Below are positions 15,001 through 24,277 of a DNA stretch of 55,207 bases, in pieces. The notes beneath the pieces are model-generated. The model was not told the DNA's origin and searched no databases. It saw nothing but the letters and a program-made list of their open reading frames with translations. Location: contig NZ_AXVD01000033.1 in the NCBI RefSeq assembly GCF_000482385.1, positions 1-55,207 on the forward strand, read 5' to 3'. Position numbers and translations under genes: made by a program. Position 1 is the first letter of the stretch, and each line of letters starts with the position of its first letter. This DNA is from Nocardia sp. CNY236. Its GTDB lineage: Bacteria; Actinomycetota; Actinomycetes; Mycobacteriales; Mycobacteriaceae.

Positions 15001-17125
15001 GGCGAATACCGCCTACGTCGTGTTCACCTCCGGTTCGACCGGGGTACCGAAGGGGGTGGCGGTCCCGCATGCCGCCATTGCACACCAGTTGGACTGGATG
15101 CAATCGGAATACCCGCTCGGCGCCGACGACGCGGTTCTACTGATGACCTCGGCCGCATTCGACCTTTCGCTGTGGGAATTCTGGTGGGCGCCACGTGCCG
15201 GAGCCCGGATCGTGCTCGCACCGCACGATGCCCAGCGCGATCCGGCGGGCCTGCTCGATGTGGTGCGTGCCGCCCAGGTGACGACACTGACCGCGGTGCC
15301 ATCCTTGCTCGCAATGGTGGCCGAGGCTTCGGGATCCCGTCGCTTGCCGCCTTCGCTGCGCAGGCTGTTGGTCATCGGTGAGCCGCTGCCCAGCCCGACG
15401 GTCCAGCGAATCGAGGCGCTCACCACGGCGAGGATCGACAATCTCTACGGGCCGACCGAGGCCGCCGTCTCGGTGACTCGGTTCCGGACGACCGGCGCGA
15501 CCCCGCATGCGCTGGTACCGATCGGCACCCCGGAATCAGGCAACCAGGTCTACGTGTTGGACGACCGTCTGCATCCCGTTCCCACTGGGGTGACCGGCGA
15601 GCTCTACCTGGGTGGCGCGCAATTGGCTCGCGGATACCACGGGGCTACCGGGCTCACGTCCGAACGGTTCGTCGCGAACCCGTTCGGCGTCCCGGGAACG
15701 CGGCTGTACCGCACCGGCGACATGGTGCGCTGGGGAGCCGACGGCAACCTCGAGTACGTCGAACGGCGCGACTTCCAGGTGAAGGTGCGCGGCTACCGCA
15801 TCGAGCTCGCCGAGATCGAGCATGCGCTGCGCGCACAGCCCGGGGTCGGCGAGGCGATCGTCGTCGCACACGACGAGCATGGTGAGAATGCTGTGCTCGT
15901 AGGCTATTTCACCGCGGTCGAACAGCTCGATCCAGCCGACGTGCGAGGCGCGCTGGCCGATACCCTGCCGAGCTATATGGTTCCAGCGGTGCTACGGCGC
16001 CTGGAGTCGTTGCCGCTCACCCCCAACGGCAAGGTCGATCGGGCAGCCCTGCCGCGCCCCGATCTGGGCGCCGGCGCCTTCCGTGCACCCGAAACCGATC
16101 TGGAACATCAGGTGTGTGCGGTGTTCGCCGACGTGCTCGACGTCGAACGGATCGGCTTGGACGACAACTTCTTCGAACGCGGTGGCAACTCGCTGCTGGC
16201 AACTCGGTTGGCGACGACCGCAACTGCGGCGCTCGGCGAACAGATTCCGGTGCTGTGGTTGTTCACCGCGCCGACCCCAGCTCGCCTGATCACTCGGTTG
16301 GAGCAGCACTGGGCCGGCCGTGGCCGGGTACATGCCGAGGCCGCGTTCGACGTGATGCTTCCGCTGCGGACGGGCGGTGCGCGTGAGCCGCTGTTCTGTA
16401 TTCATCCCGCCGGAGGAGTCGCGTGGTCGTTCGCGGGCCTGGCGGCTCATCTGGACCCCGATCGGGACGTGTACGGCATCCAGTCGCCGGTTTTGAACTC
16501 TGCGGCCCAGCTGCCCGAATCGATCGAGGATTGGGCGCGCGACTACGTACGGCAGATTCGCACCGTCCAACCCGAGGGGCCGTATCACGTGCTGGGTTGG
16601 TCGTTGGGTGGTGTGCTCGCCCATGCGGTCGCGGTGCAGTTGCAGCAGCTCGGACAGCGGGTGGCGGTGCTGGCCATGATGGACAGCCGGCGCGACATCG
16701 CGGCCACCGAGCAGGTCGCGGCGCCGGTGGCGGATCTGCTGGGCGGGTTGCTCGGTGACGCGGCCTCCGACGCAGACGCCGAACTCGAGCTTGCGCAGCT
16801 GGCCCACCGGATCGCCGAACTGCCCGAGCCGTTCGCCTCGTTCGGTGTCGATCGTCTGGAGCGAGTGGTCGCCGCGGGCGCCACGTCGCTGACCTTGATC
16901 CGGCGCTACCGGCCACGTCCGTTCAAGGGCAACCTGGTGTACTTCACCGCGGGGCTCGACGACCCGACCGGCGCCGCGGGCGCCGCAAGTTGGGCGGACG
17001 CGGTCGACGGCACGGTGCACAACCATGCGGTCCAAGCATCGCATTGGCGGATGACGTCGGAAGCCGCACTGGCTCGAATCGGCCACGTGCTCACCGCAGT
17101 GTTGGCCGATGCCGACCGGACCTGA
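2..17125 (+). CDS. Giant non-ribosomal peptide synthetase, 3' part: A(end)-T-(C-A-T)x5-TE
   Basis: The reading frame is open from base 2, so the gene starts upstream; the first residues are the A-domain tail ([12 protein letters not shown]). T domains have their phosphopantetheine serines at 239, 3461, 6647, 9836, 12980 and 16190 (GGNS). Five C domains start near 424, 3640, 6815, 10000 and 13145, all with HHIAADG. Five complete A domains start near 1830, 5040, 8160, 11370 and 14550. A type I thioesterase (about 16360-17100; GWSLGG with nucleophile Ser at 16601) ends the protein, so this is a terminal, product-releasing subunit. Aligning A-domain pockets by eye to GrsA gives DVWEHGAIS, DVWHFSLVD, DVWDFILVS, DALFTGTVI and DLWTLILVS. 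The second is a known serine code; the others I do not assign. I see no epimerization, methylation or cyclization domain. An MbtH-like gene follows after 56 bp. Confidence 0.97.
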   Translation: MARTLPAYMLPTTFVVLDRLPLNASGKLDRTALPAPAPQITPSRSPRGAAEILVAETFTALLGVTGVGADDDFFALGGNSLSATQLAARLSTATGVEVAVRTIFDASTVRSLARRISVDRPSEASSARMPSLAVQERSEPVPVSIAQQRMWFLNRFDTASGGYNIPFALRLSGALEVAALAAAIADVFARHETLRTIYPEYDGVASQVVLPVETEPVELEVRSVLAAEVADRVARAARTGFDVTTHVPLRVELLRVRDDVSPDGGQVHILVFVVHHIAADGWSFAPLTRDLAHAYVARCANETPTWQPLRVQYADFAIWQRGALGSAADPDSAISRQLSYWTDRLAGLPEVVTLPSDRPRPAVATNRGGAMTGRLDVALHEGIQELAAAHRVTPFMVLHTALAIVLGRYGAGTDIVIGTPVAGRGEQALDDLVGMFVNTLVLRAEVAPDASIAQLLAAVRTSDLTAYDHSAVPFEQLVETLNPVRSQAHAPLYQVALTVQNHAAPQLQLQQLAIAAVEVGAAPIQLDLDWTLTERHTADGAPDGIDVHLHYAQDLFDEPTVVEFLAVYQRVLQAMLNDTRTLVGDIELMSATERRLLLSERNATAHPVPAQTLDDVLTARVAATPDDVGVHYEGAELTYAQFASRVNRLARRLIAEGVGPETIVGLAALRSVDMLVAMYAIVRAGGAYLPIDPAHPADRLMQVVETAAPRLVLTAGGAVLSELDGVGVLDLDELELEGLDDGPVSDDERIAPLRPDNTAYVLFTSGSTGRPKGVAVAHRAIMNQLRWLEFRYEVTASDRILQRAPLTFDVSVWECFLPIAVGAPVVIARPAGHLDLAYFADLLRTHRITIAEYVPSVLAALIGEGMGDALRSFRHLHCGGEALTPDLLEALHGSFDGAVHNAYGPTEAAISAIYHEFTDADAESGREVAIGRPCWNTRAYVLDGRLRPVPTGVSGELYLAGDQLARGYHARPGLTAERFVADPFGPSGQVMYRTGDIVRWNRDGDLVYLGRNDFQIKLRGQRIELGEIEAVLAAAAGVTNAAVVVAADTAGYEHLVGYVSGAGCTAEAVLTEVRAQLPAYMVPSQLVVLDEMPLTTVGKLNRSALPAVEFTGTATAFRAPREGAEAVLAALIADLVGADRIGADDDFFARGGNSLLAMRLVARANTALGCALTVREVFEAPTVAELAQVLTRAMRPETTTRLALTSQARPARIPLSMAQNRMWLLHRLDPDSSVYNLPITMRLTGALDRHALQAALGDVIDRHEALRTVFPADEQGPAQVVLSGTDLPELELPAIEVSESGLRAAVLAAAADSFDLARRIPLRVILFRVTPGDHVLTVVVHHIAADGGSIAPLARDLMTAYTARAVGQSPQWQPLAVQYPDFTLWQHEVLGSATDPDSVLSGQLDYWRAELAGLAPVLELPADRPRPPVATGRGATVEFAIPTDLTGSLTDLARGHGVSTFMVLHAAFTTLLARLAGVDDIAVGTPVTGRGEEALDEMVGMFVNTLVLRTPVAADTSFAALLGRVRAVDTSAFAHAELPFERLVEELNPVRSQAHSPIVQTLLTFGHRDDTVLRLPDLTVSAYPLDNQVAQFDLAMEIAEHGARGEATTLGGVVRYATDLFDRDTIEVFAARFVRVLQAVVADPTVRVGDIELLDASERALVLDRWNDTAVPLDPAATLQSLFEAQVASTPHAPAVTVEGHSLSYLEFAGRARRLARWLVDQGVGPDTPVAVGMRRSLDLMVGIYAVTLAGGAYVPLDPDHPADRLDYVLTTARPVCVLTSGVDLEVDTARQVRLDRLDLTGYSTDPLTTRDRLGWPRADHTAYVIFTSGSTGRPKGVAVSHAAIVNRLAWMQADHPLSAQDVVLQKTPVTFDVSVWEVFWPLAFGARVVVARPEGHRDPAYVAQVIAEQCVTTVHFVPAMLGVFLTEPSAAQCTSLRRVFSSGEALPAVAAQRAREVLGAGVHNLYGPTEAAVDVTAHEVTDADLVTVPIGRPVANTRVLVLDARMRPVPVGVPGELYLAGVQVARGYVARPELTADRFVADPFGPAGTRMYRTGDLVAWRPDGELEYLGRTDFQVKVRGLRIEPGEIESALTALDSIAQAVVSVHADDRRGDQLVAYVVARPRHTIDLDSVRTAVGAALPAYMVPASFVELDAFPVNASGKLDRRALPAPVFATAEYRAPQTRVEATVARIVAHLLGVERVGGNDDFFALGGNSLLATRTVARLGAELDAQIPVRLLFEAPTVAALAALVEQLVGTGGKPALAARPRPERVPLSPAQQRLWFLNRFDPSETVYNIAVVVRLTGALDQDTLAVALADVTGRHETLRTVYPDLDGVGYQHILDPGPTPRIQRLDTVDALGAFVSAPFDLTDDLPLRIGLVTVSDQDRILALVVHHIAADGFSMGPLARDVAAAYSARAAGVAPMWTELDVQYADYALWQREVLGAEDDPESVAAHQLRYWRRTLRGLPAHVDLPADRPRPAVASHAAASITTTLSEDLRAGIAAVAARHEASEFMVVHAALATVLARLSGTTDIVVGAPIAGRGDAALDDLVGMFVNTLVLRAEVRGSDTFAAVLGRVREADLDAFAHADIPFERLVEALDPPRSQARHPLFQIALFYQNLEPITADMAGVAVSEYEFDYETSPFDLQLTIGDGTLRLTYATDMFDAATAETFGRRFARVLAAVIDDSDQVVGDIDLFDDGEWHRVVTEWNDSAHTAFGAEMLLDEFEAQAAATPDDPALVFVPDTTTTATADEITMSYGDLDRRSNQLARHLIATGVGPESRVALVIRRSLDLVVGMYAVLKAGGAYVPIDPDHPTQRNAHILDSARPVVVLTTTGDRIDTGETMPTVLVDRVALQDYPDDAIAAEERTAPIHPLHPAYVVFTSGSTGRPKGVSVSHAAIVNQMTWMQSHYRLDAEDVYLHKTATTFDVSLWGYFLPLRVGATVVLAAPDGHRDPGYLAHTIAEKQVTVTDFVPSMLSVFAGHVETTRQRSDLDSLRMLFVIGEALPAEAVRTFGAVSAARLHNLYGPTEAAVSITYRDVTGEIDRTVMPIGTPEWNSRVYVLDSRLRPTLPGVAGELYLAGVQLARGYHGRPDLSADRFVANPFGAPGERMYRTGDLVRWDGGDSAELVYLGRTDFQLKFRGQRVELGEIEAALAAVPAIAQAAAQVVTTPAGDDQLVGYLVAQPGAVLSDAEVLRAVAATLPSYMIPSALVTMDEFPLNASGKLDRKALPDPVFDRVTYRAPATPAQRLVAEVFESVLGAGPIGVDDHFFALGGNSLSATRVLARLGERLGRRVPVRLLFEAPTVHALAALVTVQDTHEQLAPLVAGPRPARIPLAPVQRGMWFLNRLDPVSPAHNIPVALRIEGELDVAALCSAFDDVVARHETLRTMYPIDPAGVGHQVILSPEAAGVRLALESLDGRATAERIGEFLGAGFDVTAGVPVRAVLLREHDTSHVVVAVVHHIAADGYSMGPLLRDLVAAYLARVDGSQPLWPDLSVHYADYALWRTAERESAQARDLAYWTETLRALPGELELPTDRPRPAVASKRGASVRARIGGDIASRVRDLAARSDATPFMVVHATLAVLLARLTGSDDIPIGTPVAGRGVAALDDLVGMFVNTVVLRTRPNQDGSFIDLLEQTKEVDLAAFGHAEVPFDHVVDELDVERSQARHPLFTVALNYPAADADLFAVPGLTLGAVAFDEPVARFDLQFTVAAEPDAEGHLAVELDYATDLFDDGTATAMLRRFGRLLGALTTEPDLPIGAADLLAPAERAELLGRRGGAPAPARTLAQLMAAAVAFDPDAVALVEGERQMSYRVLDEQSSRLARVLVGRGLGAEDVVAVAVPRSIESMLALWAVAKTGAIFVPVDPTYPADRIRHMLSDSGAALGLTIAAQRAALPGDLDWLVLDAPETAADTSRTSARPLGADELCRPVRVDNPAWMIYTSGSTGIPKGVVATHGGLAGVARAQRDRYQVTADARVLHVSSPSFDASMLELLMALPAGATLVIAPAGVYGGAELTALLRDQRVTHAFVTPAVLSTLDPTDASELRQLTVGGESYGADTVRRWAGERSFYNTYGPTETTVITTISAALRPGDPLDLGTPIQGMSAVVLDARLRPVPVGVTGELYLRGPGLARGYHARPGLSSSRFVADPYGPAGGRLYRTGDLVRWLRSGAMSYVGRSDHQVKVRGLRIELGEIDAVLAAHETVDTAVTVGHTDASGAVSLVAYVVAAGSRTIDTAELLAHAARSLAPYMVPSSVLVLDELPLTPVGKLDRKALPQPELHAAPFRAPQTETELVVAQTVAEVLGLEGDVGLDDDFFARGGNSLTATQLASRLGARLGVGVGVRVVFEHPSVAALARAVATLSGERSRPVLARRSSAAPAPLSLAQQRMWFLNRLDRQSTAYNIPLAVRLTGELDIAALNAAIGDVVARHEVLHTVYPQHESGPVQLVLPADANTPVLAPIAVSTDDLAAAVADFVGGGFDVTEAIPVRARLFAPVDGEAGDAGTDHVLVVVVHHIAADGSSLAPLARDVMVAYAARKRGAAPEWSPLPVQYTDFSIWQRELLGAEDDPDSLLSRQIRFWSETLAELPAQLTLPADRPRPAIVSTRGGHVDFAIDPTVHAQLIDLGRGSGATVFMVMHAAFAVLLARLSGGDDIAIGTPIAGRGEAALDDVIGMFVNTLVLRTRVDAGDGFAELLERVRATDVAAFAHADVPFERLVEVLNPERSTARHPLFQVGFSFHNQTEADFSLEGLTATAADFESEVSQFDLHLVITDRYRADGTAAGMAASITYATALFDESTVAGFANRLQRLLRAVCADPRRSVGDLALLDPAETERMLVAWNRPERSFTPATLVSAFEAQVARTPEAVALVAGTRTVTYREFGARVNHLARVLIGRGVGPETVVALAMPRSVDLLVAMYAVVTAGGAYVPLDPAHPAGRTERVLSAASPQVVLTSARAPMSAATVSNNSVVLDISTVDAMAADRPVRDDERLAPLSSANTAYVVFTSGSTGVPKGVAVPHAAIAHQLDWMQSEYPLGADDAVLLMTSAAFDLSLWEFWWAPRAGARIVLAPHDAQRDPAGLLDVVRAAQVTTLTAVPSLLAMVAEASGSRRLPPSLRRLLVIGEPLPSPTVQRIEALTTARIDNLYGPTEAAVSVTRFRTTGATPHALVPIGTPESGNQVYVLDDRLHPVPTGVTGELYLGGAQLARGYHGATGLTSERFVANPFGVPGTRLYRTGDMVRWGADGNLEYVERRDFQVKVRGYRIELAEIEHALRAQPGVGEAIVVAHDEHGENAVLVGYFTAVEQLDPADVRGALADTLPSYMVPAVLRRLESLPLTPNGKVDRAALPRPDLGAGAFRAPETDLEHQVCAVFADVLDVERIGLDDNFFERGGNSLLATRLATTATAALGEQIPVLWLFTAPTPARLITRLEQHWAGRGRVHAEAAFDVMLPLRTGGAREPLFCIHPAGGVAWSFAGLAAHLDPDRDVYGIQSPVLNSAAQLPESIEDWARDYVRQIRTVQPEGPYHVLGWSLGGVLAHAVAVQLQQLGQRVAVLAMMDSRRDIAATEQVAAPVADLLGGLLGDAASDADAELELAQLAHRIAELPEPFASFGVDRLERVVAAGATSLTLIRRYRPRPFKGNLVYFTAGLDDPTGAAGAASWADAVDGTVHNHAVQASHWRMTSEAALARIGHVLTAVLADADRT

Positions 17126-17181
17126 GCCACCCCGCCCGGATTGAGGAACACCCTACTTCGACGAGGAAGAAGGCGCACCGA

Positions 17182-17400
17182 ATGGACAATCGATTCGACA
17201 ATGACGAGGTCCAGTTCTATGTCCTGGTCAATGCGGAGGGCGACCATTCGCTGTGGCCGGTCTTCGCCGCTGTGCCCGGCGGCTGGACCGTCGCCTACGG
17301 CGCCACCGACCGCGCAGCTTGCCTACGCTATGTGCAAATGCACTGGCGGGAGCGGGGTCCCCACGTGCTCATCGATGTCATTTCCAGTCCGGGGCACTGA
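17182..17400 (+). CDS. MbtH-like protein (NRPS adenylation-domain partner)
   Basis: This 72-residue protein has the MbtH-family size and core: N-x-E, SLWP, PGGW, then CLRYV. MbtH-like proteins bind NRPS A domains and support their folding and activity in the cytoplasm. It lies 56 bp after the NRPS stop on the same strand, so it probably shares its transcript and serves that enzyme, and perhaps also the second NRPS. The start at 17182 is backed by a purine-rich ribosome site (AAGAAGG at 17166-17172); an upstream extension would run into the NRPS. Odd points: the usual glutamine after N-x-E is replaced (NAEGDHS), and the usual C-terminal WTDMRP block reads WRERGP, so it is a divergent member. 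The family call is firm; the partner is inferred from position. Confidence 0.92.
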   Translation: MDNRFDNDEVQFYVLVNAEGDHSLWPVFAAVPGGWTVAYGATDRAACLRYVQMHWRERGPHVLIDVISSPGH

Positions 17401-17443
17401 CTCCTGGGTAGCGCGCGAAAGCCCGGTAACTGGCTCGGCCGCA

Positions 17444-17474
17444 GCCTGGCGCCCACCGGAGGTCGGCGCCAGGC
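17444..17474. terminator. Hairpin terminator between convergent genes
   Basis: A perfect 10-bp inverted repeat (GCCTGGCGCC at 17444-17453, GGCGCCAGGC at 17465-17474) with an 11-nt loop lies between the stop of the MbtH-like gene and the stop of the minus-strand aldo/keto reductase. There is no T-run, as is usual in actinomycetes. Its place between two convergent genes suggests it stops transcription from both sides. Confidence 0.6.
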
Positions 17475-17494
17475 GTCGAGAACGGCTGCGCTGA

Positions 17495-18367
17495 TCAAGC
17501 GAGCGCGGCCAATTCCTCGAACTCGCTGTCGGTCAGGGTGACTCGTGCCGCGGCGACGTTCTCTTCCGCATGGGCGACACTGGACGTGCCGGGAATCGGC
17601 AGCATGACCGGTGACCGGCGCAACAGCCATGCCAAAGCCAGCTGGGCGGGCGTGGCGCCACGGTGCGCGGACATGGCTGCCAGGGGGCTTTCCGGACCGG
17701 CGAGCTCCCCGGTGGCAATGGGATACCACGGGATGAACGCAATGTTCTCCCGTTCGGCGTAGTCCAGTACGTCCTCGTCGCTGCGATCGGCGAGGTTGTA
17801 GAGGTTCTGCACCGAGACGATGGTGGCGATCTCGCGTGCTCGACGCAGCTGCTCGACGGTCACCTGGGACAGGCCGATATGGCGGATCTTGCCTTCCTGC
17901 TGTAGCAGAACCAGTTCGCCGACCTGGTCGACCAGCGGAACCCGGGGGTCGATCCGGTGCAGTTGGTAGAGGTCGATGCGATCGACTTCGAGGTGGCGCA
18001 GGCTCAGTTCGGCCTGCTGACGCAGGTATTCCGGTCGGCCCACCGGACGAAAGATCCCGGGTCCCGGCCTGGTCATGCCAGCTTTGGTAGCGATCACCAG
18101 GTGTTCGGGATAGGGGTGCAGCGCGGCGCGGATCATGTGTTCGCTGACGAACGGACCGTAGGAGTCGGCGGTGTCGATGAAGTTCACGCCCAGCTCGACA
18201 ACTCGGCGCAGCACACGGACCGCCTCGTCCGGGTCCTTGGGCGGACCCCAGATACCGGGCCCGGTCAGGTGCATCGCGCCGAACCCGAGCCGATGGACGG
18301 GAAGGACACCCCCGAGGGCGAAGGTGCCGGCAGCTGCCGCGGGTTGGGCGTCGAGATCTGTGCTCAT
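17495..18367 (-). CDS. Aldo/keto reductase
   Basis: A 290-residue NAD(P)H-dependent oxidoreductase with a TIM-barrel fold. The catalytic tetrad is visible: Asp65 and Tyr70 (DTADSYG), Lys95 (ATKAGM) and His137 (LYQLH). The family reduces aldehydes and ketones; the substrate here is unknown. The start at 18367 is chosen because AAGGAG lies 7 nt upstream; the frame stays open further upstream but that part has no family similarity. It follows the double TetR gene on the same strand after about 200 bp and converges with the NRPS/MbtH pair. Tailoring of the peptide is possible but nothing in the sequence shows it; the protein looks like the general AKR type found widely in actinomycetes. Confidence 0.9.
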   Translation of the reverse strand: MSTDLDAQPAAAAGTFALGGVLPVHRLGFGAMHLTGPGIWGPPKDPDEAVRVLRRVVELGVNFIDTADSYGPFVSEHMIRAALHPYPEHLVIATKAGMTRPGPGIFRPVGRPEYLRQQAELSLRHLEVDRIDLYQLHRIDPRVPLVDQVGELVLLQQEGKIRHIGLSQVTVEQLRRAREIATIVSVQNLYNLADRSDEDVLDYAERENIAFIPWYPIATGELAGPESPLAAMSAHRGATPAQLALAWLLRRSPVMLPIPGTSSVAHAEENVAAARVTLTDSEFEELAALA

Positions 18368-18572
18368 GAGATCGCTCCTTCCGGCGTTGGTCAGTGCGTG
18401 GCTGCTGGCGTGACCGGTGGGCCGATGCGCGCGACGAGCCACTCTTGGCGCAACAGTGCCGCGGTCGGGTCGATTCCCCGACCTGTGCGTGCGTCCCGGT
18501 TCAGGGGTGGTCTCGTGGCATCGGTCGTGGGTTCGCGCGGTACCGGGCGGCTCGGGATGGCCGACGAGGATG

Positions 18573-19814
18573 CTACTGCGCTGGACGACCGAACAGTGCC
18601 AGCTGCATCAACAGCCGCACTCGGTCCGGCGCGGCCAGCGGCTTGTCGCCGAATGCGCGGCCCAGATCGACGACGATCGCGAAGGCCGCGTGCACCAGGA
18701 TGCGGGACTCGGCCGAGGTGAGTTCGGGGCGTACCTCACGTAGGAGCCGGGCCCACTCCTCGATGCCGAGGCGCTGGATATTGCGCAGCACGGTGCGTTC
18801 CTCGGCCGGAACGTGCTGAAATTCCGTGTAGTACACGAAGCTGAGGGCGCGTTCGGCGAACGATCCGGCGACGTACTGGGCGATCAACGCGGTGAGTGCC
18901 TCTTCGGAGTCGCGTGCTGCCGCGATGGTGGGGCCGATCACCGCGGACACTTGTTCGGCAGCGCGGCGGAACGCTGCGGCGAGAATGTCGCTTTTGCCCC
19001 GATAGAACCGATATACCGCGGACGCGGCCGACAGGCCCGCGGCGGTGGCGATGTCCTCCACACTTACATTCGGGTAGCCGCGGTCATGGAACAGTTCCAC
19101 TGCCTTGCGGAGCAGGAGTTCGTGTTTGAACGAGTCCGGGATCACCACGGGCGTGATCTTCTCGACCGCGTGTTCCGCCGGCAGGTCCGCGGACACGATC
19201 GACCAACATGCCGAATGCAACAGGCGGGCAAGTGATTTCGCCGGCACTGTGGTGTGGTGGTCGGCGATACTGGTGATCGTGCTCAGCAATGCGGCCTGGA
19301 GTACTCGCAGGTCGTCGTCGGAGGTCTGCGGGCGCAGCGTGGCCACGCGACTGCCCAGGGCGCCGAGGACTGCTGCCTGTTGGCGCTCGAGGGTGGCCTG
19401 GTCCTCGGATTCGAGGTACCTGCCCTCCCACCGCACCAGGGTTGCTGTCGGACGGTTGTCGATCGTGACCGCGATCAGTGCGTCGAGCACCTGGCGCAGT
19501 TGCTGTTCGGCCGGTCGATCCGCCCAGTCCTCGGACAGTTCGACCGATTCGGTCATCGCGCGGCCCACCCGCAGCAATTCCTCTCGGAACAGGGCGTATT
19601 TGCTCGGGTAGTGGCGATACAGCGCCGCGGAGCTGATCCCCAAGCCGGAGGCGATGTCGTCCATGCTCACGCCGTGGTAGCCGAGGGCGCCGAACGCAGC
19701 AGCCGAAGCGGCTGCGATCTGTGCTCGGCGATTCTTCGGCCTGCGTCGGATCTCCCGAGGTGCCGAGTCGCCGTTGCTGACCTTCCGCGCCGTAGGGCGG
19801 TTGTCGACACTCAT
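18573..19814 (-). CDS. Double-length TetR-family regulator (two fused TetR units)
   Basis: At 413 residues this is about twice the usual TetR length. Two separate TetR DNA-binding domains are visible: residues about 30-80 (MDDIASGLGISSAALYRHY) and about 231-282 (VEDIATAAGLSAASAVYRFY). Each is followed by its own helical region. TetR proteins normally act as dimers of single-domain chains; this chain resembles a covalent dimer of two diverged halves. It follows the acetoacetyl-CoA synthetase gene by 43 bp on the same strand, so it may be the last or next-to-last gene of that transcript. Its target is unknown; the reductase downstream and the degradation operon are candidates. I see no clear ribosome-binding site at the ATG. 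Confidence 0.88.
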   Translation of the reverse strand: MSVDNRPTARKVSNGDSAPREIRRRPKNRRAQIAAASAAAFGALGYHGVSMDDIASGLGISSAALYRHYPSKYALFREELLRVGRAMTESVELSEDWADRPAEQQLRQVLDALIAVTIDNRPTATLVRWEGRYLESEDQATLERQQAAVLGALGSRVATLRPQTSDDDLRVLQAALLSTITSIADHHTTVPAKSLARLLHSACWSIVSADLPAEHAVEKITPVVIPDSFKHELLLRKAVELFHDRGYPNVSVEDIATAAGLSAASAVYRFYRGKSDILAAAFRRAAEQVSAVIGPTIAAARDSEEALTALIAQYVAGSFAERALSFVYYTEFQHVPAEERTVLRNIQRLGIEEWARLLREVRPELTSAESRILVHAAFAIVVDLGRAFGDKPLAAPDRVRLLMQLALFGRPAQ

Positions 19815-19857
19815 GTCGAATATCGTAACGAGCTGGTCGTATGGCGGGATTTCCGCG

Positions 19858-21792
19858 TCAGGGACGGATCGTGCGGTACCAGTCCAGTAGCGACGGGTCG
19901 TCGACCGCGGTGGGTTCGGCCACGCTGCCCGGGTCGGCGCCTTGGAAGAGCTTCTTGATCGGCACCTCCAGCTTCTTACCTGTGCGGGTATGCGGGATAC
20001 CAGGGGCGTGGATGATCTCGTCGGGCACGTGGCGTGGTGACACCTCGGCCCGGATAGCGCTGGTGATCCGCGTCTTCAGCTCATCGGTGAACTCTGCTCC
20101 GGGCGCCAGCACCACGAACAGCGGCATCCAATAGCCGCCGTCGGGTTGCTCGGCGCCGATCACCAGCGCCTCGGTGATCTCCGGCAGCTGTTCGACGCAC
20201 TGGTAGATGTCCGCGCTGCCCATCCGAACGCCATGTCGATTGAGTGTGGCGTCGGAGCGTCCGTGCACGACCACGCTGCGCCGGTCGGTGATGGTGATCC
20301 AGTCACCGTGTCGCCAGGTGCCGGGGAACATATCGAAATAGGCCGCGTGATAGCGCTTTCCGTCGTCATCGTTCCAGAAGGAGACCGGCATGGATGGCAT
20401 CGGAGCGGTGACGACGAGTTCGCCGACCTCGCCGCGCACCGGTCGTCCACCGTCGTCGTAGGCATCCAGGTGGACGCCGAGATAGGGCGCCGACAGCTCG
20501 CCCGGCCACACCGGCACGGTCCGCACGCCACCGACGAACGCCGACACCACGTCGGTGCCCCCGCTGATCGCGCTGATCTGCACATGCTCGCCGATATTCG
20601 TGCCCAACCACAGCGCCGACGACGTGGGCAGCGCAGACCCGGTGATGCCGACGGTGCGGAGTGCGGACAGGTCGTGGTCGGAGCGTGGCACGGAGCCTGC
20701 CTTGATGCAGGCCAGCACATAGCCGGGGCTGGTACCCAGAACCGTGGCGCCCACGTCGGCGCCGATGCGCCACAATGTGTCCGGGCTGGGATGGGCAGGA
20801 CTACCGTCGTAGCAGACGATCGTCGCGCCGGCCAGAAGTCCCGCAATCTGGAAATTCCACATCATCCAACTCGGGGTGGTGTACCAGAAGAACGTGTCCT
20901 CGGGGCCGATATCGGTCTGCAGCGCAACGGTTTTGAGGTGTTCGAGCAGGACGCCGCCATGGCCGTGCACGATGCCCTTGGGTAGCCCGGTCGTCCCGGA
21001 GGAGAACACGATCCACAGCGGATGGTCGAATTCGACGGCCTCCGTGGCCAGTGCCGGTGCCCCCGTCGGATCGGCGATCGCATCTGTCCATGACAGTGTG
21101 TCCGGCAGCTCGAGCCCGAGCCTCGGCACCACCACCGTGGCAGCCGACGAACCCAGACCGGCACGCAACTGCTCGATGTCGGCGCGCTTGTCGTACGTCT
21201 TGCCGCCGAATCGGTAGCCGTCCGCAGTCACCAGCACCGTGGGCGCGAGTTGCCCGAATCGATCCAGCGCCGCCTTCGGCGAGTAGTCCTGCCCGCAGGC
21301 GCTCCACACCGCGCCGATACTCGCGCTGGCCAGAAAAGCCACGACCGCCTCGGGGACGTTCGGCAGGTACCCCACGACGCGGTCGCCGGGGCGCACGCCC
21401 AGGGAGCGCAGTGTACGGGCGAAGGCTGCGGTCTGGTGGAGCAATTCGGCCCAGGACAGCTCGCGAATCGGACCGTCCTCGCCGACCGCGACAATTGCGG
21501 GTCGGTCGGTCCGCAGGTGGCGGATCACCTGGTCGACGTAGTTGAGTCGGGTGCCGGGAAACCAGTGTGCACCGGGCATGTCGGTGCCGGTCAACACCTC
21601 GCCGGCGACGGGACCGAGGTCGAAGTAGTCCCACACTGCGCGCCAGAACCCGGCGAGATCGGTCACCGACCACTGCCACAACGCATGATAGTCCGCGACC
21701 GGCTCACCGGTGCGCTCGGTGACGGAGCGGGCGAAGTCGGTGATTCTGGCCTCGGCGATGTCTCGCTCGGTGGGTACCCATTGTGGTCGCAT
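19858..21792 (-). CDS. Acetoacetyl-CoA synthetase (acetoacetate--CoA ligase)
   Basis: A 644-residue adenylate-forming enzyme with the usual length and architecture of acetoacetate-CoA ligases: an N-terminal cap (VWDYFDL, GARWF-like GAHWFPG, LNY), the AMP-binding loop SSGTTGLPKG, and a C-terminal lysine region (HTRTGKKLE). It converts acetoacetate, ATP and CoA to acetoacetyl-CoA. The start has AGGAG just upstream. It lies 30 bp after citE, in the operon that makes acetoacetate from HMG-CoA, so it probably salvages that product. In M. tuberculosis the matching locus has the succinyl-CoA transferase genes scoA/scoB and fadD35 instead, so ATP-driven activation appears to replace CoA transfer here. 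An ordinary acetyl-CoA synthetase is less likely given the N-terminal motifs and context. Confidence 0.9.
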   Translation of the reverse strand: MRPQWVPTERDIAEARITDFARSVTERTGEPVADYHALWQWSVTDLAGFWRAVWDYFDLGPVAGEVLTGTDMPGAHWFPGTRLNYVDQVIRHLRTDRPAIVAVGEDGPIRELSWAELLHQTAAFARTLRSLGVRPGDRVVGYLPNVPEAVVAFLASASIGAVWSACGQDYSPKAALDRFGQLAPTVLVTADGYRFGGKTYDKRADIEQLRAGLGSSAATVVVPRLGLELPDTLSWTDAIADPTGAPALATEAVEFDHPLWIVFSSGTTGLPKGIVHGHGGVLLEHLKTVALQTDIGPEDTFFWYTTPSWMMWNFQIAGLLAGATIVCYDGSPAHPSPDTLWRIGADVGATVLGTSPGYVLACIKAGSVPRSDHDLSALRTVGITGSALPTSSALWLGTNIGEHVQISAISGGTDVVSAFVGGVRTVPVWPGELSAPYLGVHLDAYDDGGRPVRGEVGELVVTAPMPSMPVSFWNDDDGKRYHAAYFDMFPGTWRHGDWITITDRRSVVVHGRSDATLNRHGVRMGSADIYQCVEQLPEITEALVIGAEQPDGGYWMPLFVVLAPGAEFTDELKTRITSAIRAEVSPRHVPDEIIHAPGIPHTRTGKKLEVPIKKLFQGADPGSVAEPTAVDDPSLLDWYRTIRP

Positions 21793-21822
21793 CGCGCTCC
21801 TCGTGGCTGCGGGACTCGGTCT

Positions 21823-22635
21823 TCAGGCGCGCTCGGCACGCCGGACGATCTGCTCGGCGTGCCGGAAGACGGGGCCGTCCACCATTCTGCCCTCGAAGGT
21901 GAAGACGCCGCGATGGTTCGGCGCCTCCGCCAGCAGTCGCCGTGCCCAGTCGGCCTGCTGGTGCGATGGCGTATAGGCCGTTCGCAGCACCGGCACCTGG
22001 CTCGGATGGATCGCCACCTTCGCGTCGAAGCCGACGGCGACTGCATCGTCGGCCTCGGCGGCCAAGCCGTCCAGATCGCGAATGTCCAAGTACACCGAAT
22101 CCAGCGCGAACTTTCCATACGCCTTCGCGGCGAGCAGCGTCGTGGAGCGCACGTGCCGGGCCACGTCCCGGTAGGCGCCGTCGGCACGCCTGCTGGAGGT
22201 ACCGCCCAATGCTGCGACCAGGTCTTCGGCGCCCCACATGACGCCGATCGTGTTGCGCTCGCGCACCGCGTGTTCGACCCCGAGCGCGCCCGACGGCGAT
22301 TCGATCAGCGCGATCACCGCCCAGTCGCCCAGCGCGGTGATCTGTTCGACCGACTCGTATTTCGGCAGCATGATCCGCTGGTAGTCGGTATCGGCCAGCG
22401 CTGTGAGATCGAGTGCGTGCTCAGTAGTGCCTGCCGGGTTGACGCGCACCACCGTGGTCGCGGGATCCAGTGGTGTGTCCACCAGCGCGGTGCGCGCTGC
22501 CGCCTTGGCGTCGTCGGCGACACCGTCTTCCAGGTCGATGATCACCACATCGGCTGCCGCCGCTGCTTTGGCATAGCGCTCCGGGCGATCGGCCGGGCAG
22601 AACAACCACGCCGGACCCGCCATCTGCCAGGTCAT
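21823..22635 (-). CDS. citE: CitE-like C-C bond lyase (HpcH/HpaI family; HMG-CoA/citramalyl-CoA lyase type)
   Basis: A 270-residue TIM-barrel protein with the CitE signature: LFCPADRPERYAKA, the acidic IDLEDGV loop, VRVN, ALIESPSG, GAEDL and KVAIHPSQV. The equivalent mycobacterial gene (Rv2498c) sits in the same gene order and has been described as a lyase serving both itaconate and leucine breakdown, so cleavage of HMG-CoA to acetyl-CoA and acetoacetate is the likely role. Its ATG overlaps the MaoC stop in an ATGA, indicating translational coupling. The acetoacetyl-CoA synthetase gene follows immediately and can use the acetoacetate. The family is certain; the exact substrate is inferred from synteny. 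Confidence 0.9.
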   Translation of the reverse strand: MTWQMAGPAWLFCPADRPERYAKAAAAADVVIIDLEDGVADDAKAAARTALVDTPLDPATTVVRVNPAGTTEHALDLTALADTDYQRIMLPKYESVEQITALGDWAVIALIESPSGALGVEHAVRERNTIGVMWGAEDLVAALGGTSSRRADGAYRDVARHVRSTTLLAAKAYGKFALDSVYLDIRDLDGLAAEADDAVAVGFDAKVAIHPSQVPVLRTAYTPSHQQADWARRLLAEAPNHRGVFTFEGRMVDGPVFRHAEQIVRRAERA

Positions 22636-23120
22636 CGGGCGCCCTGGTTCGGGGCCTTGCGGACCAGTGTGCTGCGGACCGCGGTGGCGACGATGTCACC
22701 GTGTTGGTTGCGTGCGGTGTGCGCGAGGGTCACGATGCCTTCACGCGGGCGGCTGTTCGACTCCCGCTTACCGGTGACCACCGTTTCGGCGTACATGGTG
22801 TCACCGTGGAACAGCGGCTTCGGAAACGCAATGTCCGAAAAGCCGAGATTCGCCACCAGGGTGCCCTGCGTCAGTTGGGCTACCGACAGTCCGACCAGGG
22901 TGGACAACGTGAACATGGAGTTCACCAGCCGCTGATTGAACGGCGGCTGTCGCTCGCTGAACGCCGCGTCCAAGTGCAGTGCCTGGGTGTTCATCGTCAG
23001 GGTGGTGAACAGCACATTGTCCGCTTCGGTGATGGTGCGGCCCGGCCGATGCTCGTAGACCACGTCGGTGTCGAATTCCTCGAACCACAGTCCCCGCTGC
23101 ACGACGGTGTGTCGGGTCAC
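22632..23120 (-). CDS. MaoC-like enoyl-CoA hydratase
   Basis: A 162-residue hot-dog-fold hydratase. The start is a GTG at 23120, inside a GTGA overlap with the acyl-CoA dehydrogenase stop; the frame is open further upstream but that part is only the reverse frame of the dehydrogenase. Seen in it: a conserved block GRTITEADN, then LTMNTQALHLD in place of the family D-x4-H site, FPKPLFHGDTMYAET, and a C-terminal REGIVTLAHTARNQ. In the leucine pathway the step between methylglutaconyl-CoA and HMG-CoA needs a hydratase, and this position in the operon (equivalent to Rv2499c) fits that job. It is coupled to citE by a 4-nt overlap. Confidence 0.88.
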   Translation of the reverse strand: MTRHTVVQRGLWFEEFDTDVVYEHRPGRTITEADNVLFTTLTMNTQALHLDAAFSERQPPFNQRLVNSMFTLSTLVGLSVAQLTQGTLVANLGFSDIAFPKPLFHGDTMYAETVVTGKRESNSRPREGIVTLAHTARNQHGDIVATAVRSTLVRKAPNQGAR

Positions 23121-24277
23121 AATCCCAGCTCCCGGCCGATCAGCATCAGTTGCACTTCGGTGGTGCCTTCGCCGATTTCCAGGATCTTGCTGTCGCGGTA
23201 GTGCCGGGCGACCGCGTAGTCGTTCATGAAGCCGTAGCCGCCGAAGATCTGCGTCCCGTCGCGTGCGTTGTCCATGGCGGCCTCGCTGGCCACCAGTTTC
23301 GCGATGGACGCCTGCTTCTTGAACGGTTTGCCCGCCAACATCAGGGCCGCGGCGTCGTAGTAGGCCGTCCGGGCGGCGTGCGCCCGAGCCTCCATCCTGG
23401 CGATGGTGAAGGAGATGGCCTGGTTGCGCCCGATCGGCTGGCCGAATGCCACGCGTTCGGCGGCGTAGCGCACGCTCTCGTCCACGCACCCTTGTGCAGC
23501 GCCGACCGCGAGCGCGGCGATGGCGATCCGGCCCTCGTCGAGAATGCGCAGGAAGTTCGCGTAGCCGCGTCCACGCTCGCCGAGCAGGTTCTCTTCGGGC
23601 ACGCGGACGTCGGTGAAGCTGAGCGGATGGGTGTCCGAGGCATTCCAGCCCACCTTGTTGTATGCGGGTTCGGCGACGAAACCGGCGGTGTCGGCCGGCA
23701 CGAGAATGGTGGATATCTCCTTTTTACCGTCGGTCTGTCCGGTCACGGCGGTCACGGTGACCAGGACGGTGATATCGGTGCCGGAATTGGTGATGAACTG
23801 CTTGCTGCCGTTGATGATCCACTCACCGCCCTCGGCGATCGCGGTGGTCTTGGTGCCGCCCGCGTCGCTGCCGGCGCCTGGCTCGGTGAGCCCGAAGGCG
23901 GCGAGATTGCGCCCGCTGGTCAGTTGCGGCAGCCATTCCTGTTTCTGCTTGTCGGTGCCGAACCGGTAGATCGGCATCGCACCCAACGACACGCCTGCTT
24001 CCAGCGTGATAGCCACGCTCTGGTCGACTTTACCCAGTTCTTCCAGTGCGAGGCACAGTGCGAAGTAGTCGCCGCCCATGCCGCCGTACTCTTCGGGGAA
24101 CGGCAGGCCGAACAGCCCCATGTCGGCCATTCCCCCGACCACGTCGTAGGGAAAGGTGTGATTCGCATCGTGGGTGGCGGCGACCGGTGCGACCACCGAT
24201 TGTGCGAAGTCGCGCACGGTCAGCGCGAGGTCGCGATACTCCTGCGGCAGGGCGCCGGTGGACAGGAAGTCGGTCAT
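23117..24277 (-). CDS. fadE19: Acyl-CoA dehydrogenase, FadE19-like (probable isovaleryl-CoA dehydrogenase)
   Basis: A 386-residue flavoprotein of normal acyl-CoA dehydrogenase length. Typical signatures are present: [20 protein letters not shown], an [14 protein letters not shown] helix, QIFGGYGF and the C-terminal [12 protein letters not shown] segment. It removes two hydrogens from a short or branched acyl-CoA and passes electrons to ETF. Its placement between accA1 and the MaoC gene matches fadE19 (Rv2500c) of M. tuberculosis, so isovaleryl-CoA to 3-methylcrotonyl-CoA is the likely reaction. Its ATG overlaps the accA1 stop (ATGA) and its stop overlaps the next GTG, so it is read as part of a coupled operon. 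Substrate is inferred from context. Confidence 0.92.
   Translation of the reverse strand: MTDFLSTGALPQEYRDLALTVRDFAQSVVAPVAATHDANHTFPYDVVGGMADMGLFGLPFPEEYGGMGGDYFALCLALEELGKVDQSVAITLEAGVSLGAMPIYRFGTDKQKQEWLPQLTSGRNLAAFGLTEPGAGSDAGGTKTTAIAEGGEWIINGSKQFITNSGTDITVLVTVTAVTGQTDGKKEISTILVPADTAGFVAEPAYNKVGWNASDTHPLSFTDVRVPEENLLGERGRGYANFLRILDEGRIAIAALAVGAAQGCVDESVRYAAERVAFGQPIGRNQAISFTIARMEARAHAARTAYYDAAALMLAGKPFKKQASIAKLVASEAAMDNARDGTQIFGGYGFMNDYAVARHYRDSKILEIGEGTTEVQLMLIGRELGL

Noticed and set aside
2..17125. Epimerization domains in the first NRPS
   Set aside because: All condensation-type domains carry the standard HHIAADG and are each followed by an A domain; none has the E-domain motifs.
22632..23489. 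A 285-codon version of the MaoC gene
   Set aside because: The first 123 codons are the reverse-frame reading of the dehydrogenase gene; homology starts at the overlapping GTG 23120.
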